From the NCBI RefSeq assembly GCF_021018895.1, contig NC_079374.1, positions 6,283,212-6,347,211 on the forward strand: a stretch of DNA of 64,000 nt, given 5' to 3'. This document shows, piece after piece, positions 1 through 12,685 of this stretch. Positions within the stretch are counted from its first letter, which is position 1; every line of letters begins with the position of its first letter. The DNA is from Seriola aureovittata. Taxonomy: Eukaryota > Chordata > Actinopteri > Carangiformes > Carangidae. The position numbers and the translations under genes were made by a program. The notes below the pieces were generated by a model, which worked only from the letters and a program-made list of their open reading frames with translations, was not told the DNA's origin and ran no database searches.

Positions 1-1239
1 CAACGTCAGTTGTCGTCAGTATTCTACGTCAAATTGACGTTGGAATTAGACGTTGTCCTGACATTGAATTGTTGGATTCAGATTTTAAGATAAAAGCAGC
101 GGTGGTCTTCCTCAGGGAAAACTGTTAAACTTGACTCAGCACTACAAGCTTTTTACATTAACTGTGTGTTTCTGCGTGTCTGTTGTCAAAAAGCAGCACA
201 TCAACACAAATTGCGAGTCTGGCTCATCTGCACGGTCCCACGCCGTACCGTGCAGAGCGTGATGCAGCCGCTGCACGACCAAAGTAAAATCTAAATTGTT
301 GACTGAATGTGTGAGAGCTGAAGTTCAGGTTGTAGTTGTGTTAGTGATTATTATATTTCAGTTAATTCTCACTCTGTCCATGTCCATGCACCTGCCACAC
401 TGACAGCCAATGAAAAGCTTTCCCAGCCAATCAAGTAATTTAAATCCTCAGGAAATCTTTACCTCAACAACAAAATGTTATTGACTGTAAGTTAGTGCAT
501 CACTGAGCAGACTGTCACCTGTCATCTGTACCATCACCTGGAAGTTTGCAGACTGCTGTATAGATGAAAACAGGCAGAAGGTGTTGTTGGAAACATTTAT
601 CTCGACTGCAGCTGGAAAAAACTAGTCGATTAATCGTTCAGTCGATCAGCACAGAGGTAGTTAACAAATGTGGTAATTGTTTAGGGGTGACAACCTGTTA
701 TGGCTGCAAACTGTGTGCATGACGGCCGAGTGACAACAAACACATGAACTGAAGAAAGTTTGAATTCCTACATCATGGCCTCTTATTAAATAGAAAAATA
801 TCTAAGTACCTAAAATCAATCAGGAAATATCCAGCTGTTCTTTATCGTCTTCAATAAAGTTCACTGTGTATTCGCTTTTATAGTGAATTTCAAACGGCAG
901 TGGAGACACTGAAGAGCTGGTTGTAGCTCAGTGAAGCTGTTGTTGATAATGTGCGACAGGATGTACAGAACTCAGCAGCAGCTGCTGTCTGTTCCCTCGT
1001 CTGGAACCAACCAGAAATATTTTAATTCCTCCTCTGGACCTCACCATTTTTTTTTGTGTGTGTGTGCGTGTTTTTATGTTGTTTATGCGCTGCTGTTCAG
1101 TTTGTGAAAAACACCCTGAAGCGTGGAACCCCGTCATCACGACGATGATTACCAGCTTTTTAATTAGTATGCATCACTGGTTTGATCAATAAAGAATTCT
1201 TAGTGAGACGGGTTTCACACTGAGCTGCAGAAATAGGAA

Positions 1240-1461
1240 GTGTGTGTGTGTGTGTGTGTGTGTGTGTCTGAGTGTGTCTTTCCATGTGCCAGTGTCTGTG
1301 TGTGTTTATCTGCCTTTGTGCATGTGTGCATGTGACACTGTGTGTTTGTGAAAATGTGTCTGTGTGTGTTTGTGTGTGTACCAAAGCTTGCACCTGGCTC
1401 CTTGTCTATGCCCCAAAGCCCAGAGAGGTGCAATAAAGAACGCCTTGTCCCAAAAACCACG

Positions 1462-1520
<59 letters not shown>

Positions 1521-1674
1521 CTCTCTCTCTCTTAATAGTCAGTGCAGCCAGTATGTCCAGATTTAGGCTAAACACAAAGTATGTGGGTATGTTGATAACA
1601 GATTATTATGTGAAAGTGTATATTACCTGTTTAAAATGGCACATACATGCATTGAGAACCTCTTCTGTGTGTGT

Positions 1675-1749
<75 letters not shown>

Positions 1750-1832
1750 CAGGATGACTCCACTCCCCTGGCATTTCCTTGGGGGGAAGTTGTGCAGCTC
1801 CCTTCTTCCCTCATCTTAGTTATCTGGCCATC

Positions 1833-1898
<66 letters not shown>
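1240..1898. repeat. Cluster of four alternating (GT)n and (CA)n microsatellites
   Basis: (GT)n 1240-1267; (CA)n with a (CT)n tail 1464-1532; (TG)n 1665-1748; (AC)n 1837-1898. Alternation of strand sense within 660 bp means neighbouring tracts are complementary. Confidence 0.97.
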
Positions 1899-1900
<2 letters not shown>

Positions 1901-4130
1901 TCATAAACTCATAAAGTTGTCCCCGCTTAAACCCTCTGACACTCGACCCTCTTCCTCCTGTTCATCGTCCTTCATCTCGTTTTCTTTCTTTCTCCGGACC
2001 TCCCGTGTTTTCTGGCAGCAGCCTGAAAAAGTACGGAAAACACATTTCCAGGTCTTAAAAGCAAAAGCACAGCAGCACCAAAAATGGTTGTAAAAAAGTA
2101 ACAGCAGAGAAACGTTGCTGTGAGACGTTGCTGGCCGTTGAATTTAATGATTTTCTGCTGCAGTTGAAACGACAAAAGTGAGATAGGAGAGCGGGGGAAT
2201 TGGGAATAACGGCACCGACAATTAGTGTCATGGGGCGTGAGTGTAATGTCTCTGGTTCGATTACAGCTGTTGAACTTTCTTGCATGTCACTGCCTCTCTC
2301 TCCCGTCTTCTTTATTACAGCTTAGATTTTACTTCAATACTTTTATAGTTTTCATCCTAATGTTGCAAAACACAAGTGATTTTTCTCCGATCACCCCGAA
2401 ACTGACCCCAGATCAGCGTCTGGGTTCAGCTTCTGTCTCCTCCCCTCTAATGAGAAACCCAGATCACTCTCCTTCTCCCTCCCTTCCCTTTAGAGTGGAA
2501 GCTTGAGGTCAAAGGTCACACCAGCTGGGTCGGGGCAAGGTGTACCTTATGATCTCTGGGGTCAGGTCCCACTCGTCCTAGTAAAGGACGTCATTAAAGC
2601 TGACGTCTTCTCCCTCATCGGCTCCTGATTGGAGAGAGGAGTGATCGGAGCGGGGGAAGCTTTAAAGGTCACCAGGACATGACCGAGCCTCTTTAAGTGT
2701 CTCGCTCAGGCTCCATGATTGTCGCTTTAATTACCTTTCTTTATGTTTTCAAATTTGCTGCAGATATACTTTTGTATGAGCAGCCTGTCAAAACTGTCAC
2801 GTAAACAAAATGGCTCCTCATGTCACACGGTCAGTAGGTCACGGGTTAGGAGCGTTTGTTAAAGATACGAGATGGAGCATGTCAAGAGGATATAGTTAAA
2901 AAAAATAAGTATTTATTTTGAGACTGTTGCATATCATTATAATGAACAAACAAGCCGATGTCTGAATGGTAAAAGTTTAATTTAATTTAATTGATGTATT
3001 TTGACCATTTGGGGGCAGCAGAACAAGTTTTAAACACAACACTGACGTATTAGCACTTTTTATAAGGCTGATAACGGTAAACGTGTTAGCAAACAATTAG
3101 CTAGAGAGGTCCAGTGCACTACACGGGAGCCCTTTCACATCACACATGGTCGTTTTAACCCACTGTTTTAATTTAAAAAGATTGATTAATGCAGCAGTAA
3201 TTTGCTTTATTTCATCCAATCACTCTTAAAAATTCTAAGTCTGTACTTTCCCTTATGAAAGTCAACATATTCCCAGCTGTGTTTTCTGTTTCAGACTTAA
3301 ATCAGCATCAGTATCTTAAAACAAGACGGAATTTATTACTGGTAGAATTTGGGGGGATTTTTTTTAAGAAGATAAGATTTAAGGATAATTTTCCAACATG
3401 TTTTGTAGACACAAAGCAACAGACCTGATGGGAAATGTGGTGCTGGGCCAACTGTCTTGGCCACAGTTGTAGCTTTTCCCAGTAATTATTAGACATTTTG
3501 CCTTTATCTCTCTGTATTCGACTAATTCATTAAACTTTTATGACGAAATCGTCTGGCCAGCTCAGCAAAACAAAAATCTGTAGTCAGCAGTTGATAAGTG
3601 TAAAGTGTAAAAAAGAAAAAAGAAATGACATCAGTGGAGCCGGTCATCTGTGGAGAGCCATGGGCCGGGCAGTGTTGGCAAACACCGGCTGATTAAAGTG
3701 ACTGCTGGCTGCCGGGGGACGGGGGGGGATGAGGGGGACGGGGTGAGTCAGTGATGCTCTGCACCCAAAGCAGAATCTCTGAAGTGAAATGCTCCCAGAG
3801 TGAATCAATTCATCAGCACCTGCACACGTGACCTTGTTGAAGCCCAGAGCTCCTCACCAGTCTGCTGACTGAGCGTTTGCTCTGTCGTCTGTATTCAGTC
3901 CAAACCCCCGGCGCTGATTCACATCCATGTATTTTATATTCAGACATTCTCACTGGCGGGATGAAGGCACGACAACTTGGAAAAACCCTGAAAACGAATC
4001 AACAAAATATAAACTCTGATACTTTTTTATGAAGATTTCAATCAATTAAGGATTTTCAACTTTTCTCCTTTCAAAACATTAGAAATTGAATATGTATTGA
4101 TTGCTGTAACTTTCTGTCAGAGAAAGAGAA

Positions 4131-4447
4131 GTGCTGCAGCAGTCAGCAAATAAATTAAATGCTGGGTTGACGGAAAATTATTGGCCAACTATTTATATAA
4201 CTGACTGATCGTTAATTCAGTTTTCAAAACGTTGGTTGGTTCCAGCTTCTCAGTTGTTAAGTTATGTGACTGTAAACCGAACTCTCTGTTTCGAGCTGTT
4301 GACTGTATAAAACAAGCTATTTACAAATGTTACCTTGGGCTTTAGGGATTTATATTTCACTACTGTTTTTGACCAAACGATCAGTTAACTGAAAAAATAA
4401 TCAGGAGATTAATTGATAATGAAAATGATCGTCAGTTACAGCCCTAG
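4131..4447 (+). mobile_element. hAT-like MITE relic (teleost GCTGCAACTAACGATT family)
   Basis: Recognisable order: TTATTGGCCAACTATTT, GGTTCCAGCTTCTCAG, ACCTTGGGCTTTAGG, then ATTGATAATGAAAATGATCG and CAGTTACAGCCCTAG at the end. This is the layout of a very common teleost non-autonomous element, here diverged. A further fragment (GTCACCTCGGGCTCATTG...) follows to about 4530. Confidence 0.6.
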
Positions 4448-5646
4448 TGAAGCTGTCACCTCGGGCTCATTGTTTCATTATTTCCTGATATTTTATAGAC
4501 TAAACATGTAATTAATGATGAGAATAGTTTGTTTAAATGCATATGTTAAATGTATTCCAGCATTTCTTGATACATATTCTATATCTGCATGTTACAGTGC
4601 TGTGTTTGAGCTTTATTGAATTAAATATTAAAGCCCAAAATAACACGTATTTATAGGCAGGACCATTCAATCAAGTAGAAAAATTTGACATGTCTTGTGC
4701 ATGATTTAATACACATTTCCTCAAAATTCAGCCCACGTATTTGGCATCTTTGGGGGTTTTTCCCAGAATGTAAAATAAATAAAGATTTGGGGTTAACGGT
4801 GGCCAGTGGACATATAAATAGGTTGAGCTGTACACTCTCACATCACCGTTGGTTGTGGTTCACTAAAGCGAACCTCTGCCCACACCGAGCCAAACCCCGC
4901 CGTGATCGTTATTCTTTAAAGAGCCGTTGATGAAATAATTTAATCAATCACTAGTTTCAGTGGAAAGTTTTAGGCGCCTATGGAAAATAAAAAATTTTGG
5001 TCAGACAAGAGCGCAGTTGCTGAATTTCCGGGGTGTATTGTCGTCTCAGACAAAGTTTCTTCTTCCACGAATACAAACCTGCCTCGAGGGCGTCTGAAGA
5101 AAATGTCTTGAGACCATGTGAGGTTAAAACTCTGAATGAAACCAACTCGAGGTTGGCCGCTCACCTCGCGGGCCCTCCAGGCTTTTCCATGATAAGGGAG
5201 ACTCGGGTCCAAACACCCCCACCCCCCCCACATAGACTTGACCAAGCACAGTGGAGAGAGATCATGGTGCGAGTCATGGGAGAGTCGGATGACAGAAGGA
5301 TTATGTCATGTTGGAGCGGAGCGTGGAGTCAGCTGGGAAGCTTTAAGAGTTTCAGTAACTACATTATCTACGTTCATGGTTATAAAAGGTCTTAAAAAAG
5401 AATAAAAGATTAAATGAGAGGTTTATTGAAGTTTTAAGATCTGTTAGATCTTGTGTTTTTCCAGCATGCACATCTGTTCATCTGCCTGCTCTAATAGAAC
5501 TGCAGCTGATTTTATTTCCATTGCTGCCTTTATTTTACTTTCTAGAAATCATGTAATGTTCGGTGAAGGACTTAATTCCCCTGGATAATGTCTGGTTCAG
5601 GTGAAGAGGTTAAGTCTTCACCACCGAGTCAAGTTTTCTCTGCGCT

Positions 5647-5649
<3 letters not shown>

Positions 5650-5741
<92 letters not shown>
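5650..5741. repeat. (CA)n microsatellite
   Basis: About 46 uninterrupted CA units, preceded by GCTCGCG. Confidence 0.98.
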
Positions 5742-5743
<2 letters not shown>

Positions 5744-6134
5744 GCTGCTGTTTACGAGACAGATTGAATCTCCTGAAATTTGGATTTGACACGTCTCTCA
5801 TCATTGTTCGATGTTTGATTTTTTCCACTAAGAGGATATCCTAAAATCCAATGTGGAAAAACCACAAACATTGTTTAAACATTAGTAAAAAAAACAAGTA
5901 TCTGCAGGACGCTCTCAGACAGGTTGTAAACAAACCAATGACATACAGAGGAGAAACAAAGGTGAATGCCCAATTTGTTAGTTTCAAACATCGGAAATTA
6001 GATTTTGTAGACTGACTTCTCGTTCAGCTTTGACCTCCTATGCTCACCATATTTTTTTTTTCTATGCACTTAGCTTTCGTACCGACACTTAAGATGCACT
6101 TGGCTTCCATTTCACTTCCAAATAAGTGGTTTCA

Positions 6135-6496
<362 letters not shown>

Positions 6497-6655
6497 TAGA
6501 TAATGTGACTAAACTGAGGCTTTATTTACAACCTTGTCCTGTCCTGTGATGTTGTTTCCTTAGATCTCAGTTAGTAACTTGGTTAGACTGACAGGAATGG
6601 TGGACAAACCTCCAGCGAGAAGAAGCGACGTTCACTGTCTCAGTTCTGCTCTTTT

Positions 6656-6687
6656 GACGGACTGACGGACTGACGGACTGACGGACT
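6656..6687. repeat. (GACGGACT)4 minisatellite
   Basis: Four exact 8-bp units, flanked by unique sequence. Confidence 0.95.
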
Positions 6688-6791
6688 GTCCCTCTGTCTT
6701 TTATACGTCCATATTAACCAGGTGTGAGCGTATATCTGTGTCTCGTTTCTGAACAAAGGAACCGGAGAAGATGATGTCATCTTTTAGCCAT

Positions 6792-6811
6792 TGTGTGTGT
6801 GTGTGTGTCTG

Positions 6812-6892
<81 letters not shown>

Positions 6893-7161
6893 TGTGAGGG
6901 AGAGAGAGTGTGTGTGTTGGCGGTTGGGGGGATTCTGTAATTATTACAGTCTGCGTTCTGAGGTCACCTTTCTCACACACAGAGAGGAGACACACACACA
7001 CACACACACAAGAACTTTTCATCATCTAGACAGCATTGTGTTGTTAATAATTTCCTTTCAAAAAGCAGCTTCACTAAAGGAAAAATGGCAAATATTTCCC
7101 TACATGATTGGAAAATTAAAGGTCAAATATCATGACCGACCTGTCAGAACACACCTTTTTC

Positions 7162-7238
<77 letters not shown>
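6792..7238. repeat. (GT)n - (CA)n - (CA)n microsatellite cluster
   Basis: (GT)n 6792-6897 with a short GA tail, (CA)n 6990-7011, and (AC)n 7165-7238. The first and last tracts are complementary and about 270 bp apart. Confidence 0.97.
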
Positions 7239-7241
<3 letters not shown>

Positions 7242-7463
7242 CACGTCTTTCTCATTTCGCATTCCCTAGCCCCTTAAGCTAACCTTAAACATCACAACTA
7301 TATGTCTAACCTTAACCATAAACTAAACTTAACTCTAACCTTAAAGCCTTAAACCAAGTTTTAACCCTCAAACTGCTCTTTGAGGGTGTGAGGATCAAAA
7401 TGTCCTCACAAAGCAGAAATGTTGGCTTTAAACAAAAATCTGTCAACACAACCATAGACAGAC

Positions 7464-7506
<43 letters not shown>

Positions 7507-7692
7507 CAATAATGGGTGTCAGCCATGAGTGGTTTTATTCACTTCATGGACGCTTATGAAATTAAACCTAACCTCAACAAGGAAAGAGACAAGTCGTGTG
7601 TGTGTGAGAGAGAGAGATGCTGTTCATTCATCAGCATCTGTCATGATGTCACTGGTATCCATACAGCAGCTCCTATACAGTATATTAGCCTC

Positions 7693-7747
<55 letters not shown>

Positions 7748-7931
7748 ACACTGACACCACAGGTTGGCCAAATGATGTACAGTAGAAGTGCATGCACTGG
7801 AGAGAATTCCTCCTGTGTGTGTGTGTGTGTGTGTGCGTGTGTGTGCGTACGTGATTATGAATAATCCCAGTCGACACACATTCTTAAGCCTTCACAAAAC
7901 TGCATCGTCAGCACTCCTCACTCCTAACACA

Positions 7932-7976
<45 letters not shown>

Positions 7977-8153
7977 CTGCTTCTTGTTCTCTCAGGGCAG
8001 CAAATTGTTAAACAAGCCTTTTCGTCACTGGAGAAAAAGAAATGCAAATTGTGGAATAGAGATGTTGAGGTCAGACTGAGTACACACTCAGCCAGGGGAA
8101 ATCTTGTGATTCATATACTTTTTGTGTGTGTGGCGAGGGTAATTCATTTGTGC

Positions 8154-8192
<39 letters not shown>

Positions 8193-8364
8193 TGTGTTTT
8201 CTGTGTGCATTAGTACATCAGAAATACCTTCTGTGCGTGTGTGTGTCGTGAGTTAGAAACGGATGACTCAGCGGCGCTAGAATAAGATGGATGCTGGAGT
8301 TTAATGGAGGCTGATGGAGGTCGGCCTGCTGTGGCTGAAAAGCACCGAGACACCACACACTTAG

Positions 8365-8425
<61 letters not shown>

Positions 8426-8427
8426 CA

Positions 8428-8456
<29 letters not shown>
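7239..8456 (+). repeat. 1.2 kb direct tandem duplication, copy 1
   Basis: Begins at CTCTCACGTCTTTCTCATTT directly after a (CA)n tract and ends in another (CA)n tract. Internally it has TAACCTTAA-type words, AAATGTCCTCACAAAGC, and several (CA)n/(GT)n tracts. Landmark offsets to copy 2 are 1217, 1215 and 1211 bp from left to right; the differences I see lie in microsatellite lengths. Confidence 0.93.
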
Positions 8457-8458
<2 letters not shown>

Positions 8459-8680
8459 CACGTCTTTCTCATTTCGCATTCCCTAGCCCCTTAAGCTAAC
8501 CTTAAACATCACAACTATATGTCTAACCTTAACCATAAACTAAACTTAACTCTAACCTTAAAGCCTTAAACCAAGTTTTAACCCTCAAACTGCTCTTTGA
8601 GGGTGTGAGGATCAAAATGTCCTCACAAAGCAGAAATGTTGGCTTTAAACAAAAATCTGTCAACACAACCATAGACAGAC

Positions 8681-8721
<41 letters not shown>

Positions 8722-8907
8722 CAATAATGGGTGTCAGCCATGAGTGGTTTTATTCACTTCATGGACGCTTATGAAATTAAACCTAACCTCAACAAGGAAA
8801 GAGACAAGTCGTGTGTGTGTGAGAGAGAGAGATGCTGTTCATTCATCAGCATCTGTCATGATGTCACTGGTATCCATACAGCAGCTCCTATACAGTATAT
8901 TAGCCTC

Positions 8908-8958
<51 letters not shown>

Positions 8959-9142
8959 ACACTGACACCACAGGTTGGCCAAATGATGTACAGTAGAAGT
9001 GCATGCACTGGAGAGAATTCCTCCTGTGTGTGTGTGTGTGTGTGTGCGTGTGTGTGCGTACGTGATTATGAATAATCCCAGTCGACACACATTCTTAAGC
9101 CTTCACAAAACTGCATCGTCAGCACTCCTCACTCCTAACACA

Positions 9143-9187
<45 letters not shown>

Positions 9188-9364
9188 CTGCTTCTTGTTC
9201 TCTCAGGGCAGCAAATTGTTAAACAAGCCTTTTCGTCACTGGAGAAAAAGAAATGCAAATTGTGGAATAGAGATGTTGAGGTCAGACTGAGTACACACTC
9301 AGCCAGGGGAAATCTTGTGATTCATATACTTTTTGTGTGTGTGGCGAGGGTAATTCATTTGTGC

Positions 9365-9403
<39 letters not shown>

Positions 9404-9575
9404 TGTGTTTTCTGTGTGCATTAGTACATCAGAAATACCTTCTGTGCGTGTGTGTGTCGTGAGTTAGAAACGGATGACTCAGCGGCGCTAGAATAAGATG
9501 GATGCTGGAGTTTAATGGAGGCTGATGGAGGTCGGCCTGCTGTGGCTGAAAAGCACCGAGACACCACACACTTAG

Positions 9576-9645
<70 letters not shown>
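8457..9645 (+). repeat. 1.2 kb direct tandem duplication, copy 2
   Basis: The unique parts read the same as copy 1 by eye, from CGTCTTTCTCATTTCGC to the terminal (CA)n. Unique sequence resumes at TTGCCACTAACAGTCC. Both breakpoints are in (CA)n, which fits unequal exchange between CA tracts. A false duplication in assembly would look the same. Confidence 0.93.
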
Positions 9646-11088
9646 TGCCACTAACAGTCCATAGTTCAAGGATGACCAACTGAGTTTTGAGGACTTTCGC
9701 TAATGATTTGATTTAATTCTGGATTTTTTTTTACCCAAGTTGGTGAAATCTGTAAAACTCGTTCACCTTTTCTTCTTCTTCTTCAAAAGAATAAAAAGTT
9801 CAGTTAGTGATTTCTTTACTGGTTTTTGGGAGAGGAGCTCCATAACAAACACTTTAGCCCTGACATATTATCAGCTTATGAGGCTGCTGCAGCTAACAGG
9901 TTTACCAACTCTTGCCTTTTTCCACGTCAGCGGGCGAGAAGAAAACATTATCACTCCCCACACGATGAACGTACGTCCAGCGTTCACTCTCCTTTTTTAG
10001 ATGCTCCTCTGTTTTTACTGACTAGTTACCAACTTTGCCGATCTGCTGTTACGGTGCTGGAGAGGTAGAATGCAGTGGGTTTTATTGGCATTTTTTTTCT
10101 TTCTTTTTTTTTTATTTTCGTGCTGAAAACAGCTGCAGTTGTAAATTCATTTGATGAGAGGCCTTAATGTGAAACCAAAACAATAAAAAAAACAAGACAC
10201 ACTCAAAGTGCAGAGCTGGTGGTAATTCAGTGATTAAACCCTTTCACATTACATGCAGCCATCTGATTATTAAGTGTTTATGTAAAAGCTGTTCATTGGT
10301 GGCAGTTTGTTTGTGAGTTGTTGAGTTTTAGAGTTTTTTTGTCTTTAAAATAGTTTAAAAACTAAACTAAATCATAATAAATTCAACAAATGTCTTGAAA
10401 GGATTTGATCTCAATAAGCAGATTTGATGAAATGCCATTGAGTGAATTGTCCTTTTGCATTTTAAACATCGTCAGACTCGCACATTGTCACAGAACGTCT
10501 CTTTGGAACAATTGCCTTCACTGCTCACTCATAAATACATATTTTGTCGCTGTAATACACCTTTATCTTTTTCTAGTTTTTTAAAATAACTTTCACATTT
10601 AAATATCCTGTTAATGTCCCTTGTTATTTTCAGTGTCTGCACTGAAACGGCTCTGTTTGTCTTTCCCTTCCTCGCCCCTTCGCTTCGTCACCATTTCCCC
10701 TTTGTGTTTTGTGGCTGATAACGTTCGGCAGCAGCCCACCTCCACTTTAATTTATAATTGCCAGTCCTCAAATTTACTCAGTGTCTACACTCGTCTCCCC
10801 TCACACTGCTGCGCCATTTAGATATCAACAAAACAGAATAAAATAAATTGTGTCCTCTCCCAGCATCTTTACCACGTCTTTAATTCTCTGTTTGTTTCTT
10901 ACGTCATGAGTTTTGTCTCATGCTTACTTCATTTTTTTTCTTCTTGGACAGCTGACAGTTTTGTCCTCCTTCACCTTTCCATTCCCACACTGTAGTTCCC
11001 ACAGTCGGGCACCAGCAGAGATTTGCTTCCTTGTCATCTTTGCAGTTCGCTCTCTCAATCAGCCTTGACCTTTTTGCCAACCCCATCT

Positions 11089-11089
<1 letters not shown>

Positions 11090-11163
<74 letters not shown>

Positions 11164-11322
11164 CACACTTGTCCCCCGTGGCTTAAACCAAAATGGGCTA
11201 ATCCGTCATCACTCAAACTGTGGACTGCGCCAACTCATTCAGGAACAGGGGCCAGCAGCTCAGGTGTCGCTGTCCCGTTTCACACAAAGGAAACCTGATC
11301 ATGTGGCAGTTCAGACACACAT

Positions 11323-11365
<43 letters not shown>
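11090..11365. repeat. Two (CA)n microsatellites
   Basis: (CA)n at 11090-11157, ending ATATATAC, and (CA)n at 11324-11365, preceded by CACATG. Unique sequence lies between them. Confidence 0.96.
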
Positions 11366-11367
<2 letters not shown>

Positions 11368-12153
11368 CTGCAACACATGATGCAGATTTGTGTGGGTTTG
11401 CACAGACGTTCACTCTCCCTGTGTGTTTGTCTTCCCTCTCCAGTTTTCCGTCTGTGAAAACATTTGAGATAGCATTGTTAGCCCACAGAGGCAACTGGGC
11501 CATTCTGGTCCAGTAGTAGAGTGAGAACAGGCTTTAACAGCAGGGTCTGTGCTGCTGTGTTCAACAGGCGTTACCGTACTCTACGCACGCATCTACCTCT
11601 ACCTATAGCGGCAGATTAAATCCTCCTGGATGGTGTTTTCATTTTTAAGTCTAACTTGAAATCTTTCTTATTTATTTCGTATTTTTGAACGTTCCCTGAA
11701 AAAGAGGAGAGAGTTATGTTTTAATTCCTTGCCCACGCTGAAAACACCCGAGTCTGTTAAGGAATGCTGAAGGTTTGGAGCATCGCCCATGATTCTCCAC
11801 ACTATTGTGGAGGAAAATTGGTTGTTATGAATCTGGTTTTTGTTTTTATGACCATCTGCATCGGCCTGTATGTTTACTCAGCCCGTGACGCCTGGAAAGC
11901 TTTTTGATTCTCACCAACAATTTGCACAGCCGTGACATCGGTCACTTTCTGGTTTCCTTCTGCAAAACTGAAAGAAAAGTACCGTCATTATTGTCATATT
12001 GTTGCTCTAGATTGTCCTATAACTGAGCTATTCATATCTGAACAATAGAGACACAGATTGGTAAATGGTCATGATGATGTGTGTGCTGCATGGTGGAAAG
12101 AAATTACAGGTTTACCTCGTCCTCATGTCTCTCTCTCTTCTGTTTTTCTCCAG

Positions 12154-12210
12154 GGTCGACATGTCAAGACGGGACAACTGGCGGCCATCAAGGTCATGGA
12201 CGTCACCGAG
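12154..12210 (+). CDS. map4k4: map4k4 window exon 1: kinase N-lobe with ATP-binding lysine
   Basis: Nineteen codons, GRHVKTGQLAAIKVMDVTE, between a pyrimidine-rich acceptor ending CAG and the donor GTCAGT; phase 0 at both ends. The Lys of AAIK (window residue 13) is the residue that binds ATP phosphates, equivalent to Lys54 of mammalian MAP4K4. The preceding exon should encode GNGTYGQVYK with the glycine-rich loop; I could not find it in the 12.15 kb upstream, so it is outside the window. This exon is identical or almost identical across MAP4K4, TNIK and MINK1, so it does not decide the paralogue. Confidence 0.95.
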
Positions 12211-12258
12211 GTCAGTAAACACAGATGTGTACTTTTAATATTTGTTGCTATTAGTCAA

Positions 12259-12685
12259 GTTTCCATCTAAATTTAGTATCAATTATAACAGAATTTTCCA
12301 TCCATCCATTGAATACTGTTGTGTGAATATGAAGGAGTTGATAAACAGCCAGTGGAGCTAATTCTCCAGTCGCGTGCCACTAAATCATTGCAGAGGAAGA
12401 AGGTGCAACAAGATGATGTAATTAACAGAGCGCCAGCCAAACCTCAAGATGGTGGAAATGTAGAAAACATAGAAGTTATGGCTTTTGTTTCATGCATTCA
12501 TTTGTGTATGTAACAGTTTCTTCATCACTCCACACAAATCTAATGTTTTCATCTGCCACTATTTCTTTTATCTTCAGACGTTGAAGTCACATCCTTCATG
12601 TATGGAAAGATTTAATTCCTGCGTCTTTTTTCCAATGCACTTTGTCGCATTTTCCTTTAATCGATGCACCGAGGTGGATGGAAAC
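12259..12685. mobile_element. MITE-like element with GTTTCCATC inverted ends
   Basis: GTTTCCATC at 12259-12267 pairs with GATGGAAAC at 12677-12685. The interior (CAGAGCGCCAGCCAAACC, CGATGCACCGAGGTGG) resembles a common teleost non-autonomous element. It lies just 48 bp downstream of window exon 1. The family assignment is from memory. Confidence 0.5.

Noticed and set aside
1160..1914. Long CVCVCV and THTHTH open frames over microsatellites (also at 5.6, 6.8-9.7, 11, 15 and 19 kb)
   Set aside because: Translation of pure (GT)n or (CA)n, present on both strands and in several frames; not genes.
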